Below, in pieces: positions 36,848 to 45,230 of a stretch of 64,000 nucleotides of DNA. Position 1 is the first letter of the stretch. Each line of letters starts with the position of its first letter. The notes beneath the pieces are model-generated. The model was not told the origin of the DNA. It saw only the letters and a list, made by a program, of their open reading frames with translations, and searched no databases. The translations under genes and the position numbers were made by a program. This stretch comes from Clostridiales bacterium (GTDB taxonomy: Bacteria > Bacillota > Clostridia > Oscillospirales > Butyricicoccaceae): positions 8,384 to 72,383 of the forward strand of contig DYCA01000005.1 in assembly GCA_019418305.1 (NCBI GenBank). Reading direction: 5' to 3'.

Positions 36848-37452
36848 TGAACAAAACCATGGAGAAGGAATATAAGTGGCGCGCGAATGAAGGGCTATTG
36901 GGGCAGGCGCTTTTATGGGCCTCCTCCCGCATCGGCACGCAAAGCCGGACGCTGCATATGCAGTCGCAGTATTTTGACACGGCGGACGGTTTGCTGCGCG
37001 GGCAGCAAGCCGCGCTGCGCATGCGAAAAGAAAACGACCGCAGCGTCTGCTGCCTCAAGCTGCGCAACGAAAACACACCGGACGGTATGCGCGCACATGA
37101 GGAATATGAATGCATGGCGCAGACGGTTGCCGAGGGACTTTCCATCCTGCCCAAAAAGGGCGCGCCGCTGACGCTCTGTGCGCAGGCGCTCGCCGCCCCG
37201 CTGGAGATCATCTGCACGGTGAATTTCCGGCGCTGCGCCATCCTGCTGCAGCAGGGCAATACGGTGTGTGAGCTGGCGCTCGATCAGGGCACACTGCGGC
37301 ATGGAGACAAAACCGCACCGCTGTGCGAAATCGAGCTGGAATATGTCGCCGGCAGCGAAGAGGCCTTTCACGCGCTTGCCGCCGAGCTTGCCGAGCATCT
37401 TTCGCTTGTGCCGGAACCGGAAAGCAAGCTGGCACGGGCCATGCAATTATAA
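36847..37452 (+). CDS. CYTH domain-containing protein
   Basis: 201-residue protein of the CYTH triphosphate-tunnel family (inorganic triphosphatases, thiamine triphosphatases, adenylate cyclases). The N-terminal EKEYKW is the family ExExK-like signature, with YFDTADGLLRGQQAALRMRKEN supplying Arg/Lys for the tunnel, CCLKLRNE, and ICTVNFRR with CEIELEYVAGSEE (acidic metal ligands). It overlaps proA and ends before a terminator, so it is last in the proB operon. Inorganic triphosphatase is the most likely activity. Confidence 0.85.
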   Translation: MNKTMEKEYKWRANEGLLGQALLWASSRIGTQSRTLHMQSQYFDTADGLLRGQQAALRMRKENDRSVCCLKLRNENTPDGMRAHEEYECMAQTVAEGLSILPKKGAPLTLCAQALAAPLEIICTVNFRRCAILLQQGNTVCELALDQGTLRHGDKTAPLCEIELEYVAGSEEAFHALAAELAEHLSLVPEPESKLARAMQL

Positions 37453-37470
37453 TTCTCTCCGCTTGAACAG

Positions 37471-37497
37471 GAGGCTGCGTATGCGCAGCCTCTTTTG
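37471..37497 (+). terminator. terminator of the proB-proA-CYTH operon
   Basis: GAGGCTGCG and CGCAGCCTC pair perfectly over a 4-base loop and are followed by TTTTG, 18 bases after the CYTH stop. Confidence 0.88.
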
Positions 37498-37610
37498 TTA
37501 TGCCCACAGTCTGTGCGCAGACGTTTCTGATAACTGCCGCAAGCGAAATGTGCATAAAATTGTGCAAAGCGTATATTTTTCTCCGACCGCGCAATTCTCT
37601 CCCCGTGTTC

Positions 37611-37639
37611 TTGCAAAAAAAGCAGTTTCCATGTATAAT
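37611..37639 (+). promoter_or_regulatory. predicted promoter of the putP-lysA operon
   Basis: TTGCAA (37611-37616), 17 bases, TATAAT (37634-37639), about 30 bases before the putP ATG. AATTGTGCAAAG, similar to the element before iolE, lies some 45 bases upstream. Confidence 0.65.
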
Positions 37640-37668
37640 AAACATGAATTTTGGGAGGGTAAATACAC

Positions 37669-39165
37669 ATGAACTTTGACAGCATCATCACGATTGCCGC
37701 TTTCGGCGTATACCTGATCTTCATGATCTGTATCGGCATGTACTTCATGGGCAAAAGCCGAACGACGACCGATTATTTCCTTGGCGGCCGCAAGCTCGGC
37801 TCCTGGGTCACCTCGATGAGCGCTCAGGCGTCGGATATGTCCGGCTGGCTGCTGATGGGTCTGCCCGGCGCCGCTTATCTGTCCGGCATTTCCGCCGGCT
37901 GGATCGCCATCGGTCTTGCCGTGGGTACTTATCTGAACTGGCTGCTGGTTGCCAAACCCCTGCGCCAGTATACCAAGGTTGCTAACGATGCAATCACGCT
38001 TCCGCAATTTTTCAAAAACCGTTTTCATGATGAAAGCGGCATGATTTCGGTCATCGCGGCCGTATTTATTCTGGTATTTTTCCTGTTTTATACGGCTTCC
38101 GGCTTTGTGTCCTGTGCCAAGCTGTTCTCCTCCGTGTTCGGCATCCCGTATATGGTGTCGCTGCTGGTGGGCGCAGTTGTCGTCATTTCCTATACCTTCG
38201 CAGGCGGCTTCTTTGCCGTGTGCTGGACCGACTTTTTCCAGGGCCTGCTGATGTTTTTCTGCGTTATCGCCGTACCCTCGATTGCGATTGGCTCGCTCGG
38301 CGGCCCGTCCGACTTTTTGGCACAGGTGGAGGCCTTTAATCCCAACTTCCTGAACATGTTTGTTGACGGCGAAACCAACACCCCTTACACGGCGCTCGGC
38401 ATCGCTTCCCTGCTCGCCTGGGGTCTCGGCTATTTCGGCCAGCCGCATATTCTGGTGCGCTTTATGGGCATTTCTTCGCCCGGCGCGATTAAAAAATCCC
38501 GCCGCATTGCCTCTATCTGGGTACTCATTTCGCTGACTGCCGCCGTGCTCATCGGTGTTTCCGGCCGCATGTTCCTGGGCGATGGCCTGCTGGTCACCGC
38601 CGGCAATGAGGAAACCATTTATATCAACATGGTCAGCCGCATCTTCCCGGTGTTTATCGCAGGTATTTTCCTGTCTGCAATTCTGGCAGCCATCATGTCC
38701 ACGGCCGACAGCCAGCTGCTGGTCACGGCCTCGGCCATCACCGAGGACTTTTATCATAACAAGATCCGTCCGAACGCTTCGCCGTCCGAGCTGATGTGGG
38801 TTTCCCGCATCTGCGTTATCGCGGTCGCACTGATCGCTGTTTTCATCGCCACCAATCAGAACAGCACCGTGCTCGGTCTGGTAGAATACGCATGGGCCGG
38901 TTTTGGCTCCGCCTTCGGTCCGCTCGTGCTCTGCTCGCTGTTCTGGCGCCGCACCAACAAGTATGGCGCATATGCCGGCATCATCGTCGGCGGTGTGGTC
39001 GATCTGGTGTGGGCGCAGCTGTCCGGCGGTATCTTCGAGTTGTATGAGATTGTCCCCGGCTTTGTCTGCGGTATGATTGCCATTTTTGTAGTCAGCTTGC
39101 TGACCCCCGCACCGTCCAAGGAAGTCACCGACCAGTTCGATTCCTACCGTACCTGTGAGGAATAA
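37669..39165 (+). CDS. putP: sodium/proline symporter PutP
   Basis: 498-residue SSS-family transporter with about 13 helices. It has the PutP-type TTTDYFLGGRKLGSWVTSMSAQASDMSGWLLMGLPG (Na+ and substrate residues), YTKVANDAITLPQFFKNRF, AVCWTDFFQGLLMF and AAIMSTADSQLLVTASAITEDFY (Na2-site Ser/Thr). Proline or a related amino acid is the expected substrate. The strong ribosome site GGGAGGG precedes it. The stop overlaps the MBL-fold gene as TAATG. It follows the proline-synthesis operon but has its own promoter. Confidence 0.9.
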   Translation: MNFDSIITIAAFGVYLIFMICIGMYFMGKSRTTTDYFLGGRKLGSWVTSMSAQASDMSGWLLMGLPGAAYLSGISAGWIAIGLAVGTYLNWLLVAKPLRQYTKVANDAITLPQFFKNRFHDESGMISVIAAVFILVFFLFYTASGFVSCAKLFSSVFGIPYMVSLLVGAVVVISYTFAGGFFAVCWTDFFQGLLMFFCVIAVPSIAIGSLGGPSDFLAQVEAFNPNFLNMFVDGETNTPYTALGIASLLAWGLGYFGQPHILVRFMGISSPGAIKKSRRIASIWVLISLTAAVLIGVSGRMFLGDGLLVTAGNEETIYINMVSRIFPVFIAGIFLSAILAAIMSTADSQLLVTASAITEDFYHNKIRPNASPSELMWVSRICVIAVALIAVFIATNQNSTVLGLVEYAWAGFGSAFGPLVLCSLFWRRTNKYGAYAGIIVGGVVDLVWAQLSGGIFELYEIVPGFVCGMIAIFVVSLLTPAPSKEVTDQFDSYRTCEE

Positions 39166-40037
39166 TGAAACGCAAACTTCGGCTGTTCCTCTGGTGCGCG
39201 GCTGCCGTTGCATTCGTGCTGAGCGGCATCGTCCAAACCGCCGACCACCTGCTCCCGCACCAGAAGCTGACAAATGAAACCGCCGTGCATTTTATTGACG
39301 TCGGTCAGGGCGATTCGGCGCTCTTGCTTTCCGGCGGGCAGGCTGTGCTGGTGGATGCAGGTACCGCGGAAAGCGGCGCGGCTGTGGTCCGCTATCTGGA
39401 GGATCTGGGCGTAACCCGGCTGTACGCCGCGGTTGTCACCCATCCGCATGCCGACCATATCGGCGGCATGGCACAGGTCCTTCAGGCGTTTCCGGTCGAG
39501 CATTTCTACATGAGGCCGGAAACACAGAACACTTCTTCCTTTTCAGAACTGCTGGACACACTGCAAACACAGGGTGTTCAGCCTACTATCCCCGCACCGG
39601 GCGATACGCTGGCGTTTGACTCCGGCGCTTCGCTCACCTTTCTCGGCCCTGCAGACGATGTGCCGAGCGGCAACCTAAACGACCGTTCGCTCATTACGCT
39701 GTTTCAGGCCGACGAGCAGAAAGTGCTGTTGATGGGCGACGCGGAAGCTGCCGCCGAACAGTCGCTTTTGACGCACTATCCATCCTTACGCTGTGATGTG
39801 CTCAAGGTAGCGCACCACGGCGGAGCGACCTCGTCCTCCCTGTCCTTTCTGCAAACCGTTCAACCATCCGTTGCCGTCATCTCCTGCGGCGTAGACAACG
39901 ACTACGGCCACCCCGACCCGCAAACGCTGCAAAATCTGTCCGTTGCGGGAGTAAACGATGTCCGCATTACAGCGGAATGCGGCACCGTAATCCTCCCGCT
40001 TCACCCACCGTCATCAAGCAAGGAGAATGCTGCATGA
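39165..40037 (+). CDS. ComEC/Rec2-related MBL-fold hydrolase, membrane-anchored
   Basis: 290-residue protein with an N-terminal signal or anchor (LFLWCAAAVAFVLSGIVQTA) and an extracellular metallo-beta-lactamase domain like that of ComEC. AVHFIDVGQGDSALLLSGG, VVTHPHADHIGGM (the HxHxDH zinc motif), LITLFQADEQKVLLMGDAE, LKVAHHGGATSSS (zinc His) and YGHPDP follow in order. The family includes nucleases. It is coupled to putP upstream and to the DUF3006 gene downstream by overlapping start and stop codons. Confidence 0.88.
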   Translation: MKRKLRLFLWCAAAVAFVLSGIVQTADHLLPHQKLTNETAVHFIDVGQGDSALLLSGGQAVLVDAGTAESGAAVVRYLEDLGVTRLYAAVVTHPHADHIGGMAQVLQAFPVEHFYMRPETQNTSSFSELLDTLQTQGVQPTIPAPGDTLAFDSGASLTFLGPADDVPSGNLNDRSLITLFQADEQKVLLMGDAEAAAEQSLLTHYPSLRCDVLKVAHHGGATSSSLSFLQTVQPSVAVISCGVDNDYGHPDPQTLQNLSVAGVNDVRITAECGTVILPLHPPSSSKENAA

Positions 40038-40267
40038 AACAGACCGGTATTGTCGATCGCTTTGAAGGCGATGATGTGGTTGTTGAAATTGGTGGAAAAA
40101 TGGTCAATTTTCCCCGCGCCGACGCTCCCGCTATGCTGGGCGAAGGCATGGTCGTCATCATACGCGACGGCCGGATTGCGGAAATCGACCAAATTGAAAC
40201 CCAACGTCTCGAGGACGATATGCGCCGCCGTTTTGAGCGCATCCTCGGCAAACAATCCGATGAATAA
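40034..40267 (+). CDS. DUF3006 family protein
   Basis: 77 residues: TGIVDRFEGDDVVVEIGGKMVNFPRADAP, a small beta-domain, then a helical acidic and basic tail (ETQRLEDDMRRRFERILGK). DUF3006 genes are commonly found beside ComEC-like MBL hydrolases, as here, with an ATGA overlap. The biochemical role is unknown. The ribosome site AGGAG precedes ATG 40034. Confidence 0.82.
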   Translation: MKQTGIVDRFEGDDVVVEIGGKMVNFPRADAPAMLGEGMVVIIRDGRIAEIDQIETQRLEDDMRRRFERILGKQSDE

Positions 40268-40295
40268 ACCCTAAAAGGAAAGGCGAACAAAACCA

Positions 40296-41561
40296 ATGGA
40301 AAAGAAACCCTTTTTGACACTCGAACAGGTACAGGAGATTACCAAGACCTATCCCACCCCGTTCCACATCTATGACGAGAAGGCCATCCGCGAAAATGCG
40401 CGCAAGGTCAAGGAGGCATTCGCATGGAATCCGGGCTTTAAGGAGTACTTTGCCGTCAAGGCTACGCCCAACCCCCGTCTGGTGCAGCTGCTCCACGAGG
40501 AAGGCTTCGGCTGCGACTGCTCCAGCTACACCGAGCTGCTGCTGAGCAAGGCTTGCGGCATCACCGGACACGACATTATGTTCTCCTCCAACGTCACCCC
40601 GAACGAGGACTTCAAGCTGGCCAGCGATTTGGATGCCATTGTCAATTTTGACGACATCACCCACCTTGACTATTACGATAAGGTCGGTGAGTGGAAGGAG
40701 ACCATGTCCTGCCGCTTCAATCCCGGCGGCGACTTCGTGCTGGAGAACGAAATCATGGACACCCCGCAGGAAGCCAAGTACGGCATGACCCGTGAGCAGC
40801 TCATCGAGGCGTTTAAGTACATGAAAACCAAGGGTGTCAAGCACTTCGGCATTCATGCGTTCCTCGCCTCCAACACGGTAGCAAATGAGTATTACCCCGC
40901 TCTTGCCCGCATCCTGTTCAAGCTGGCAGTTGAGGTGCGCAAGGAAACCGGCGTGCACATCGCGTTTATCAACCTGTCCGGCGGCGTCGGCATCCCCTAC
41001 AAGCCGTGGCAGGAGCCGAACGACATCATGGCCATCGGTGAAGGCGTGCGCCGCGCATATGAGGAAGTCCTGTGCCCGGCAGGTATGGACGACGTCTCCA
41101 TTTACACCGAAATGGGCCGCTTTATTCTTGGGCCGTACGGTGCGCTGGTTGCCAAGTGCATCCACCACAAGCACACTTACAAGGAATATGCCGGTCTGGA
41201 TGCGTGTGCAGCCAATCTGATGCGTCCTGCGATGTACGGCGCATACCACCACATCACCGTACTGGGCAAGGAAAACGCCCTGCACGACCGCACCTATGAT
41301 GTCACCGGCGGTCTGTGTGAAAACAACGACAAGTTTGCCATCGACCGCAACCTGCCCCGCATTGATATCGGTGACTATATCTATATCCACGATACGGGTG
41401 CGCACGGCTTCTCGATGGGCTATAACTACAACGGCAAGCTGCGCTCAGCAGAACTGCTGCTGCACGAAGATGGCTCGGTGGAACTGATCCGCCGCGCGGA
41501 AACTCCGAAGGATTACTTCGCTACGCTGGACTTCACCGGCCTGTTCGATGGCATCCTTTAA
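40296..41561 (+). CDS. lysA: diaminopimelate decarboxylase
   Basis: PLP enzyme that decarboxylates meso-diaminopimelate to lysine. 421 residues, fold-type III: TPFHIYDEKAIRENARKVKEAF and EYFAVKATPNP (PLP Lys), FGCDCSSYTELLLSK, SCRFNPGGDF, the FINLSGGVGIPYKP glycine loop, and EMGRFILGPYGALVAK. The substrate Cys is in VTGGLCENNDKFA, followed by DTGAHGFSMGYNYNGKLR. The sequence belongs to a branch that differs from classical LysA in details such as LSGGVGIPYKP, but the active site is complete. It follows the DUF3006 gene by 28 bases and ends at a strong terminator. Confidence 0.9.
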   Translation: MEKKPFLTLEQVQEITKTYPTPFHIYDEKAIRENARKVKEAFAWNPGFKEYFAVKATPNPRLVQLLHEEGFGCDCSSYTELLLSKACGITGHDIMFSSNVTPNEDFKLASDLDAIVNFDDITHLDYYDKVGEWKETMSCRFNPGGDFVLENEIMDTPQEAKYGMTREQLIEAFKYMKTKGVKHFGIHAFLASNTVANEYYPALARILFKLAVEVRKETGVHIAFINLSGGVGIPYKPWQEPNDIMAIGEGVRRAYEEVLCPAGMDDVSIYTEMGRFILGPYGALVAKCIHHKHTYKEYAGLDACAANLMRPAMYGAYHHITVLGKENALHDRTYDVTGGLCENNDKFAIDRNLPRIDIGDYIYIHDTGAHGFSMGYNYNGKLRSAELLLHEDGSVELIRRAETPKDYFATLDFTGLFDGIL

Positions 41562-41574
41562 TTTCACAAAACAA

Positions 41575-41608
41575 AAAGCGTGTACTCGTCGGAGTACACG
41601 CTTTTTTA
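41575..41608. terminator. bidirectional terminator after lysA
   Basis: AAAGCGTGTACTC and GAGTACACGCTTT form a 13-bp perfect stem over GTCG with T-runs on both strands, between two convergent genes. Confidence 0.92.
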
Positions 41609-41613
41609 TTAAT

Positions 41614-41853
41614 TCACAGATTTTGCAGCAGCAAAGCCGCCGCAAGTGCAAGCAACACAACAGTCAGAGCGCGCAGAATGCGTAATATGCGCTGCTTTTT
41701 CGGACTTTCGCGCTCCCAGCCTTCGGGCGGCGGCGAAAGCTCTTCTATCGTCTCCGTGCCATCCGGCTTATGAGCGATTAGCTTGACATGACAGGTATTG
41801 CAGGCAGTAAACCCCTTACGAAACTCTGCCCCGCATTTTGGACACCATGGCAT
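41614..41853 (-). CDS. small zinc-ribbon protein with C-terminal membrane helix
   Basis: 79 residues. The N-terminal zinc ribbon is MPWCPKCGAEFRKGFTACNTCHVKL (CPKC and CNTC pairs). A short linker and basic stretch (SPKKQRILRILR) lead to a terminal helix, ALTVVLLALAAALLLQ, so it is probably a tail-anchored inner-membrane protein. Its first 27 residues closely match the next gene upstream, so the two arose by duplication. The function is unknown. Confidence 0.8.
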   Translation of the reverse strand: MPWCPKCGAEFRKGFTACNTCHVKLIAHKPDGTETIEELSPPPEGWERESPKKQRILRILRALTVVLLALAAALLLQNL

Positions 41854-41866
41854 AGATTCGCCTCCT

Positions 41867-42394
41867 TCAGTTGCTCACAAAATACAGCAGCACCAACGCC
41901 ACCACGATGATGCCCGCCACCACCGGCAGCAGCTTAAACGAAGCATTGTCCTCCATCGGCTGCTCGGGCGTTTCCATTGCCTGCTCCTCGGCCAGACGCG
42001 CAAGTGCCTCTTCGTCCACCGGCTGTTCCGCCAAATCGTGGTTCATTTCATCTATCAGTGCACGTGCCTGCGCTGTCTGGCTGGCATCCACAATGATTTC
42101 CACCCCGAACCGCGCGTCTGCACCGGCGTACGCCTGTATCTGACGAAATGCCGCCGGCCGGTTGAACACAACAATATCATGTTCGCGCAGCAAATCGCAG
42201 ATGGTTTCCGCCTCCAGACGGTTGCTCGCGGTATAAACCACAATGGGCTTCTCCATGCCGTCCGGCAAAACAAACTTGTCACGCTCCGACACTTCATTTT
42301 CTTCAGGCAAGCTATTCACCAGCGGCACATGACAGGCGCTGCACTCCGTGAATCCTTCCCGGTATTCCGCTTTACACTTGGGACACCAAGGCAT
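41867..42394 (-). CDS. zinc-ribbon, DUF2007-like protein with C-terminal membrane helix
   Basis: 175 residues. The zinc ribbon is MPWCPKCKAEYREGFTECSACHVPLV. Next comes a DUF2007-type alpha/beta domain (VVYTASNRLEAETICDLLREHDIVVF, then VEIIVDASQTAQARALIDE), an acidic Gln/Glu-rich linker, and a final membrane helix (LLPVVAGIIVVALVLLYFV). It is probably a tail-anchored protein facing the cytoplasm. It is 13 bases upstream of its shorter paralogue and in the same operon. The function is unknown. Confidence 0.82.
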   Translation of the reverse strand: MPWCPKCKAEYREGFTECSACHVPLVNSLPEENEVSERDKFVLPDGMEKPIVVYTASNRLEAETICDLLREHDIVVFNRPAAFRQIQAYAGADARFGVEIIVDASQTAQARALIDEMNHDLAEQPVDEEALARLAEEQAMETPEQPMEDNASFKLLPVVAGIIVVALVLLYFVSN

Positions 42395-42434
42395 AATGCA
42401 TCCCTCCTTACCTGCCGATTATAGCATATCCAAA

Positions 42435-42983
42435 CTATTCTTTCCAGATAAAAATGGGCAGCGGCGGATCGTGCTTCCGGTTGAGCCAGTCGCAAGCCAG
42501 AACAGTGAACACACGGTCATTTAACGACTTTAAGTGCTGTAAAACCGCATTTTTCTCCTCATATCCATTTTCTTTGCCGTAATAGAGCGCAAGTGCCATA
42601 ATGCCGCCCGGGCGCAGCAGCGACAGCCCCGCGTCGATTGCCGGGATAGAGGATGCTGCAGTAGTGAAGATTTTCGGATCACCGCCCGGCAGTCGGCCGA
42701 AGTTGAACACGATGCAGTCCACGCTTTCCGGCGCAGCGTAGCGCGCCATATTCGCGTGGCTGTCCAGCACAACCTCAGCAGTCAGTCCCTCCGCGTCCAA
42801 CAGCGTGCGCGTCTGCGCGACTGCTTCCTGCTGCACATCAAACGCAAGCACATGCCCCTCCGCTCCGGCAAGACGGCAAAGCAACGCCGTGTCGCGTCCC
42901 TTCCCTGCCGTCGCATCAATGCAGAACGCACCGGGCTTGACCCGCCGCCGCAGAAAATCATGCACTACATCCAACGTGTTCAT
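42435..42983 (-). CDS. class I SAM-dependent methyltransferase, MnmM/YtqB-like
   Basis: 182 residues. The SAM-binding motif I region is AFCIDATAGKGRDTALLCRLAG, then VLAFDVQQEAV, and VDCIVFNFGRLPGGDPKIFT, the NFG-LPGG signature of YtqB-type rRNA/tRNA methylases. MnmM methylates 5-aminomethyl-2-thiouridine at the tRNA wobble position, and this family match makes that the best call. Start ATG 42983 has GGAGG 7 bases upstream. Confidence 0.85.
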   Translation of the reverse strand: MNTLDVVHDFLRRRVKPGAFCIDATAGKGRDTALLCRLAGAEGHVLAFDVQQEAVAQTRTLLDAEGLTAEVVLDSHANMARYAAPESVDCIVFNFGRLPGGDPKIFTTAASSIPAIDAGLSLLRPGGIMALALYYGKENGYEEKNAVLQHLKSLNDRVFTVLACDWLNRKHDPPLPIFIWKE

Positions 42984-43050
42984 CCGTTTCCCTCCGTTTA
43001 TGCCAGATTCTTTCCCATTGTAACACAAACGGACGGTTTTGCCTACCTGC

Positions 43051-43755
43051 TTACTGTTCGAGAATCTTTCCGTCGGTCGAAATGACCACCACCTGCCACG
43101 GCAGGAACTTGCCGCTCGCCTGCAGCGCCGTGCGCACTGCATGCTCGATACCGCCGCAGCACGGCACCTCCATACGCACTACCGTGACGCTTTTGATGTT
43201 GTTGTTGCGAATGATTTCGGTCAGCTTTTCACTGTAATCGCCCTCGTCCAGCTTGGGGCAGCCGATAAGCGTTATCTTATTCCGGATAAAGTCCTGATGG
43301 AAGCCTGCATAAGCGTAGGCTGTGCAATCCGCCGCGACAAGCAGGTGTGCCCCGTCAAAATACGGTGCATTCACCGGAACCAGCTTGATCTGCACCGGCC
43401 ACTGACGCAGCTCGGATGCCGCAGGCGCAGCCGAAGCGACCGGTGCGTCTGCCGTGCGCTCAATTGCGCGCGCCTGACTGCCCGGACAACCACAGGCCAG
43501 CGGCTGCTGTGCCTGCTTCGCGCGCAGATTGGCCTGCACTGCCGCTTCATCGTAAGCCGCAGCCTCCCGCTCGACAAAGGTGATCGCGCCGGTCGGGCAA
43601 ACCGGCAGACAATTGCCCAGTCCATCACAGTAGTCATCACGCAGCAGCTTGGCTTTGCCGTCCACCATGCCGATGGCACCCTCGTGGCATGCATTCGCAC
43701 ACAGGCCGCAGCCGTTGCACTTTTCTTCATCAATCTCAATAATTTTACGCATCAT
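43051..43755 (-). CDS. 4Fe-4S ferredoxin domain protein
   Basis: 234 residues. The N-terminal double 4Fe-4S ferredoxin is KCNGCGLCANACHEGAIGMVDGKAKLL and YCDGLGNCLPVCPTGAITFVERE. A linker with GCPGSQ leads to a C-terminal domain, ADCTAYAYAGFHQDFIRNKITLIGCPKLDEGDYSEKLTEIIRNN, then EVPCCGGIE, with further Cys that may hold another cluster. Similar proteins occur as ATP-binding/iron-sulphur companions in anaerobes. Start ATG 43755 has GGGAGG upstream. A 20-bp perfect palindrome lies in the promoter area (43815-43834), so it is probably tightly regulated. Confidence 0.82.
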   Translation of the reverse strand: MMRKIIEIDEEKCNGCGLCANACHEGAIGMVDGKAKLLRDDYCDGLGNCLPVCPTGAITFVEREAAAYDEAAVQANLRAKQAQQPLACGCPGSQARAIERTADAPVASAAPAASELRQWPVQIKLVPVNAPYFDGAHLLVAADCTAYAYAGFHQDFIRNKITLIGCPKLDEGDYSEKLTEIIRNNNIKSVTVVRMEVPCCGGIEHAVRTALQASGKFLPWQVVVISTDGKILEQ

Positions 43756-43814
43756 TGCGATTATCCTCCCATGTATTTCGATTGTCCTCAGTATATCGCG
43801 TTCCTCATCCGCTG

Positions 43815-43834
43815 TATGTTGTTGCAACAACATA
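43815..43834. promoter_or_regulatory. 20-bp perfect palindrome upstream of the ferredoxin gene
   Basis: TATGTTGTTGCAACAACATA, no spacer, centred about 70 bases before the ferredoxin ATG. On the minus strand a TATACT box lies roughly 20 bases further in, so the palindrome would cover the -35 area. The shape fits a dimeric repressor or CRP/FNR-like regulator; the protein is unknown. Confidence 0.6.
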
Positions 43835-43856
43835 ACTGCAATTTTTCATCTGTTTT

Positions 43857-43896
43857 GAAAAACGGCCGCCTCTCTGTGAGAGACAGCCGCTTTTTT
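43857..43896 (-). terminator. terminator after the DUF819 gene
   Basis: GCGGC and CTCTC stem segments with a small internal loop, 10 bases past the stop, followed on the minus strand by TTTTTC. Confidence 0.8.
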
Positions 43897-43906
43897 CCGA
43901 ATAAAC

Positions 43907-45094
43907 TCACGCAAACAATCGCATGATGTTCGCTGTGAGGATACCACCGCCGGTACCAATGATATAGCCCATCAGCGCCATCAGCACACCAACCGGAACC
44001 AATGCGCCCGAATAGGATGCCGCAAGCACCGGCGCAGACGCCGTACCGCCGATATTCGCCAGTGACGCCACGCCGCAAGTAAACATATCGAGCTTGAAGA
44101 GCTTTGCAATGATGACCAGAATAATGCCGTGGATTGCCAGAATCATAAAGCCGGAAACGATCCACGCCGGAGCATCGGTCATCTCCAACAGGCTTGCACG
44201 GGAAGCAAGCAACGCAATGACGATATACAGCATCACGTTAGACAACTCTGCCGCACCTGCAATCTTGCCGATCGGCGTGACCGCTGCGACCAGTGCAATT
44301 ATCGTGACCACCAGCACAGTCCACGTCGCAGAGTCGATCCACGGAGTATTTCCACCGATCAACGTCTTCGTCCATTCAAAAATCGCATTGCCCGCATTCT
44401 GCGACAGGGCGGAAACCAGCAGCGCACCACCGACCAGGAACAGCAAACCGGGGAAGGTCATGTGCTTGTCTTCCTCCTGCATCTCCTTCTCCAGACGGGC
44501 GCAAACCTCATCCAGCGTAGTCGTGGACGCCTTGGTCCATTTGTTAAACTGCGGTGCAAACGAAATCGCCCACAGCAGGAACATGACCCAAACCGAATAG
44601 TCGATCGAATCGATCACAAGCGCGTAGCCCATATCCGCTTCCGAAATATGGAGCGCTTCCTGCACCGCGACCATATTGCCCGATCCACCCATCCAGCTGC
44701 CGCACAAAGCGCCAAGCGCCTTCCATGCCTCCGAACCGAGCACACCATGCATGATCGCATAGGTTGCGATAAAGCCGATGGCAATCGAAATGCTGGCCGC
44801 AAAGAAGCCGCCCAGCATACGCGGACCGAGTTTGAGTACCTTGCGAATGTCACAACGCAGCAGCATCAGACAGAGCATTGCATACAGGATATTGTTTTTC
44901 AAAGCACTGTATGCGCCCTTGGTCGCCTCCATATCCCACGCCCCCACAGTGCAAAGCAGCATGGTCAGCAGATACAGCAGAACAACCGGCGGCACAAATT
45001 TAAAAAATTTCCACTTGGTGATCTTTTCCGCGCCTACCAGAATACCGGCCAGAAATACCAGCACCGCAATGTAGGTAAAGCCGTTGGTAATCAT
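43907..45094 (-). CDS. DUF819 family membrane protein (YjcL-type putative transporter)
   Basis: 395 residues with about 10-11 hydrophobic helices. The family features are VPPVVLLYLLTMLLCTVGAWD near the start, GALCGSWMGGSGNMVAVQEAL (glycine-rich repeat 1) and a C-terminal GVASLANIGGTASAPVLAASYSGALVPVGVLMALMGYIIGTGGGI (repeat 2). The inverted-repeat layout suggests a secondary transporter. It is divergent from a dipeptidase and dipeptide epimerase across a 206-base control region, so it may move the dipeptides they use or the products. That is inference. Confidence 0.87.
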   Translation of the reverse strand: MITNGFTYIAVLVFLAGILVGAEKITKWKFFKFVPPVVLLYLLTMLLCTVGAWDMEATKGAYSALKNNILYAMLCLMLLRCDIRKVLKLGPRMLGGFFAASISIAIGFIATYAIMHGVLGSEAWKALGALCGSWMGGSGNMVAVQEALHISEADMGYALVIDSIDYSVWVMFLLWAISFAPQFNKWTKASTTTLDEVCARLEKEMQEEDKHMTFPGLLFLVGGALLVSALSQNAGNAIFEWTKTLIGGNTPWIDSATWTVLVVTIIALVAAVTPIGKIAGAAELSNVMLYIVIALLASRASLLEMTDAPAWIVSGFMILAIHGIILVIIAKLFKLDMFTCGVASLANIGGTASAPVLAASYSGALVPVGVLMALMGYIIGTGGGILTANIMRLFA

Positions 45095-45172
45095 CTGTTT
45101 TCATCCCTCACTTTTTCGTTCTCTTTCCCTCTGTCCCGGCCCCCGTATGCCGCAACATCGGACTGTGTTTTC

Positions 45173-45201
45173 AGTATACAGGAATACCGACCTTTTTGCA
45201 A
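45173..45201 (-). promoter_or_regulatory. predicted promoter of the DUF819 gene
   Basis: Minus strand TTGCAA (45201-45196), 17 bases, TATACT (45178-45173). It faces the pepV promoter; the two -35 boxes are 29 bases apart with two further TTGCA motifs between them. Confidence 0.6.
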
Positions 45202-45230
45202 GGTCTTGCAAGCAATTTGCACAGAATGGT

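Noticed and set aside
37498-39273. 591-codon frame antisense to putP
   Set aside because: Low-quality His/Gln/Arg/Asp-rich translation typical of an antisense shadow; putP itself is a clear transporter.
41614-42394. toxin-antitoxin pair
   Set aside because: Both proteins share the same zinc ribbon and a membrane tail, and neither has a toxin or antitoxin domain.
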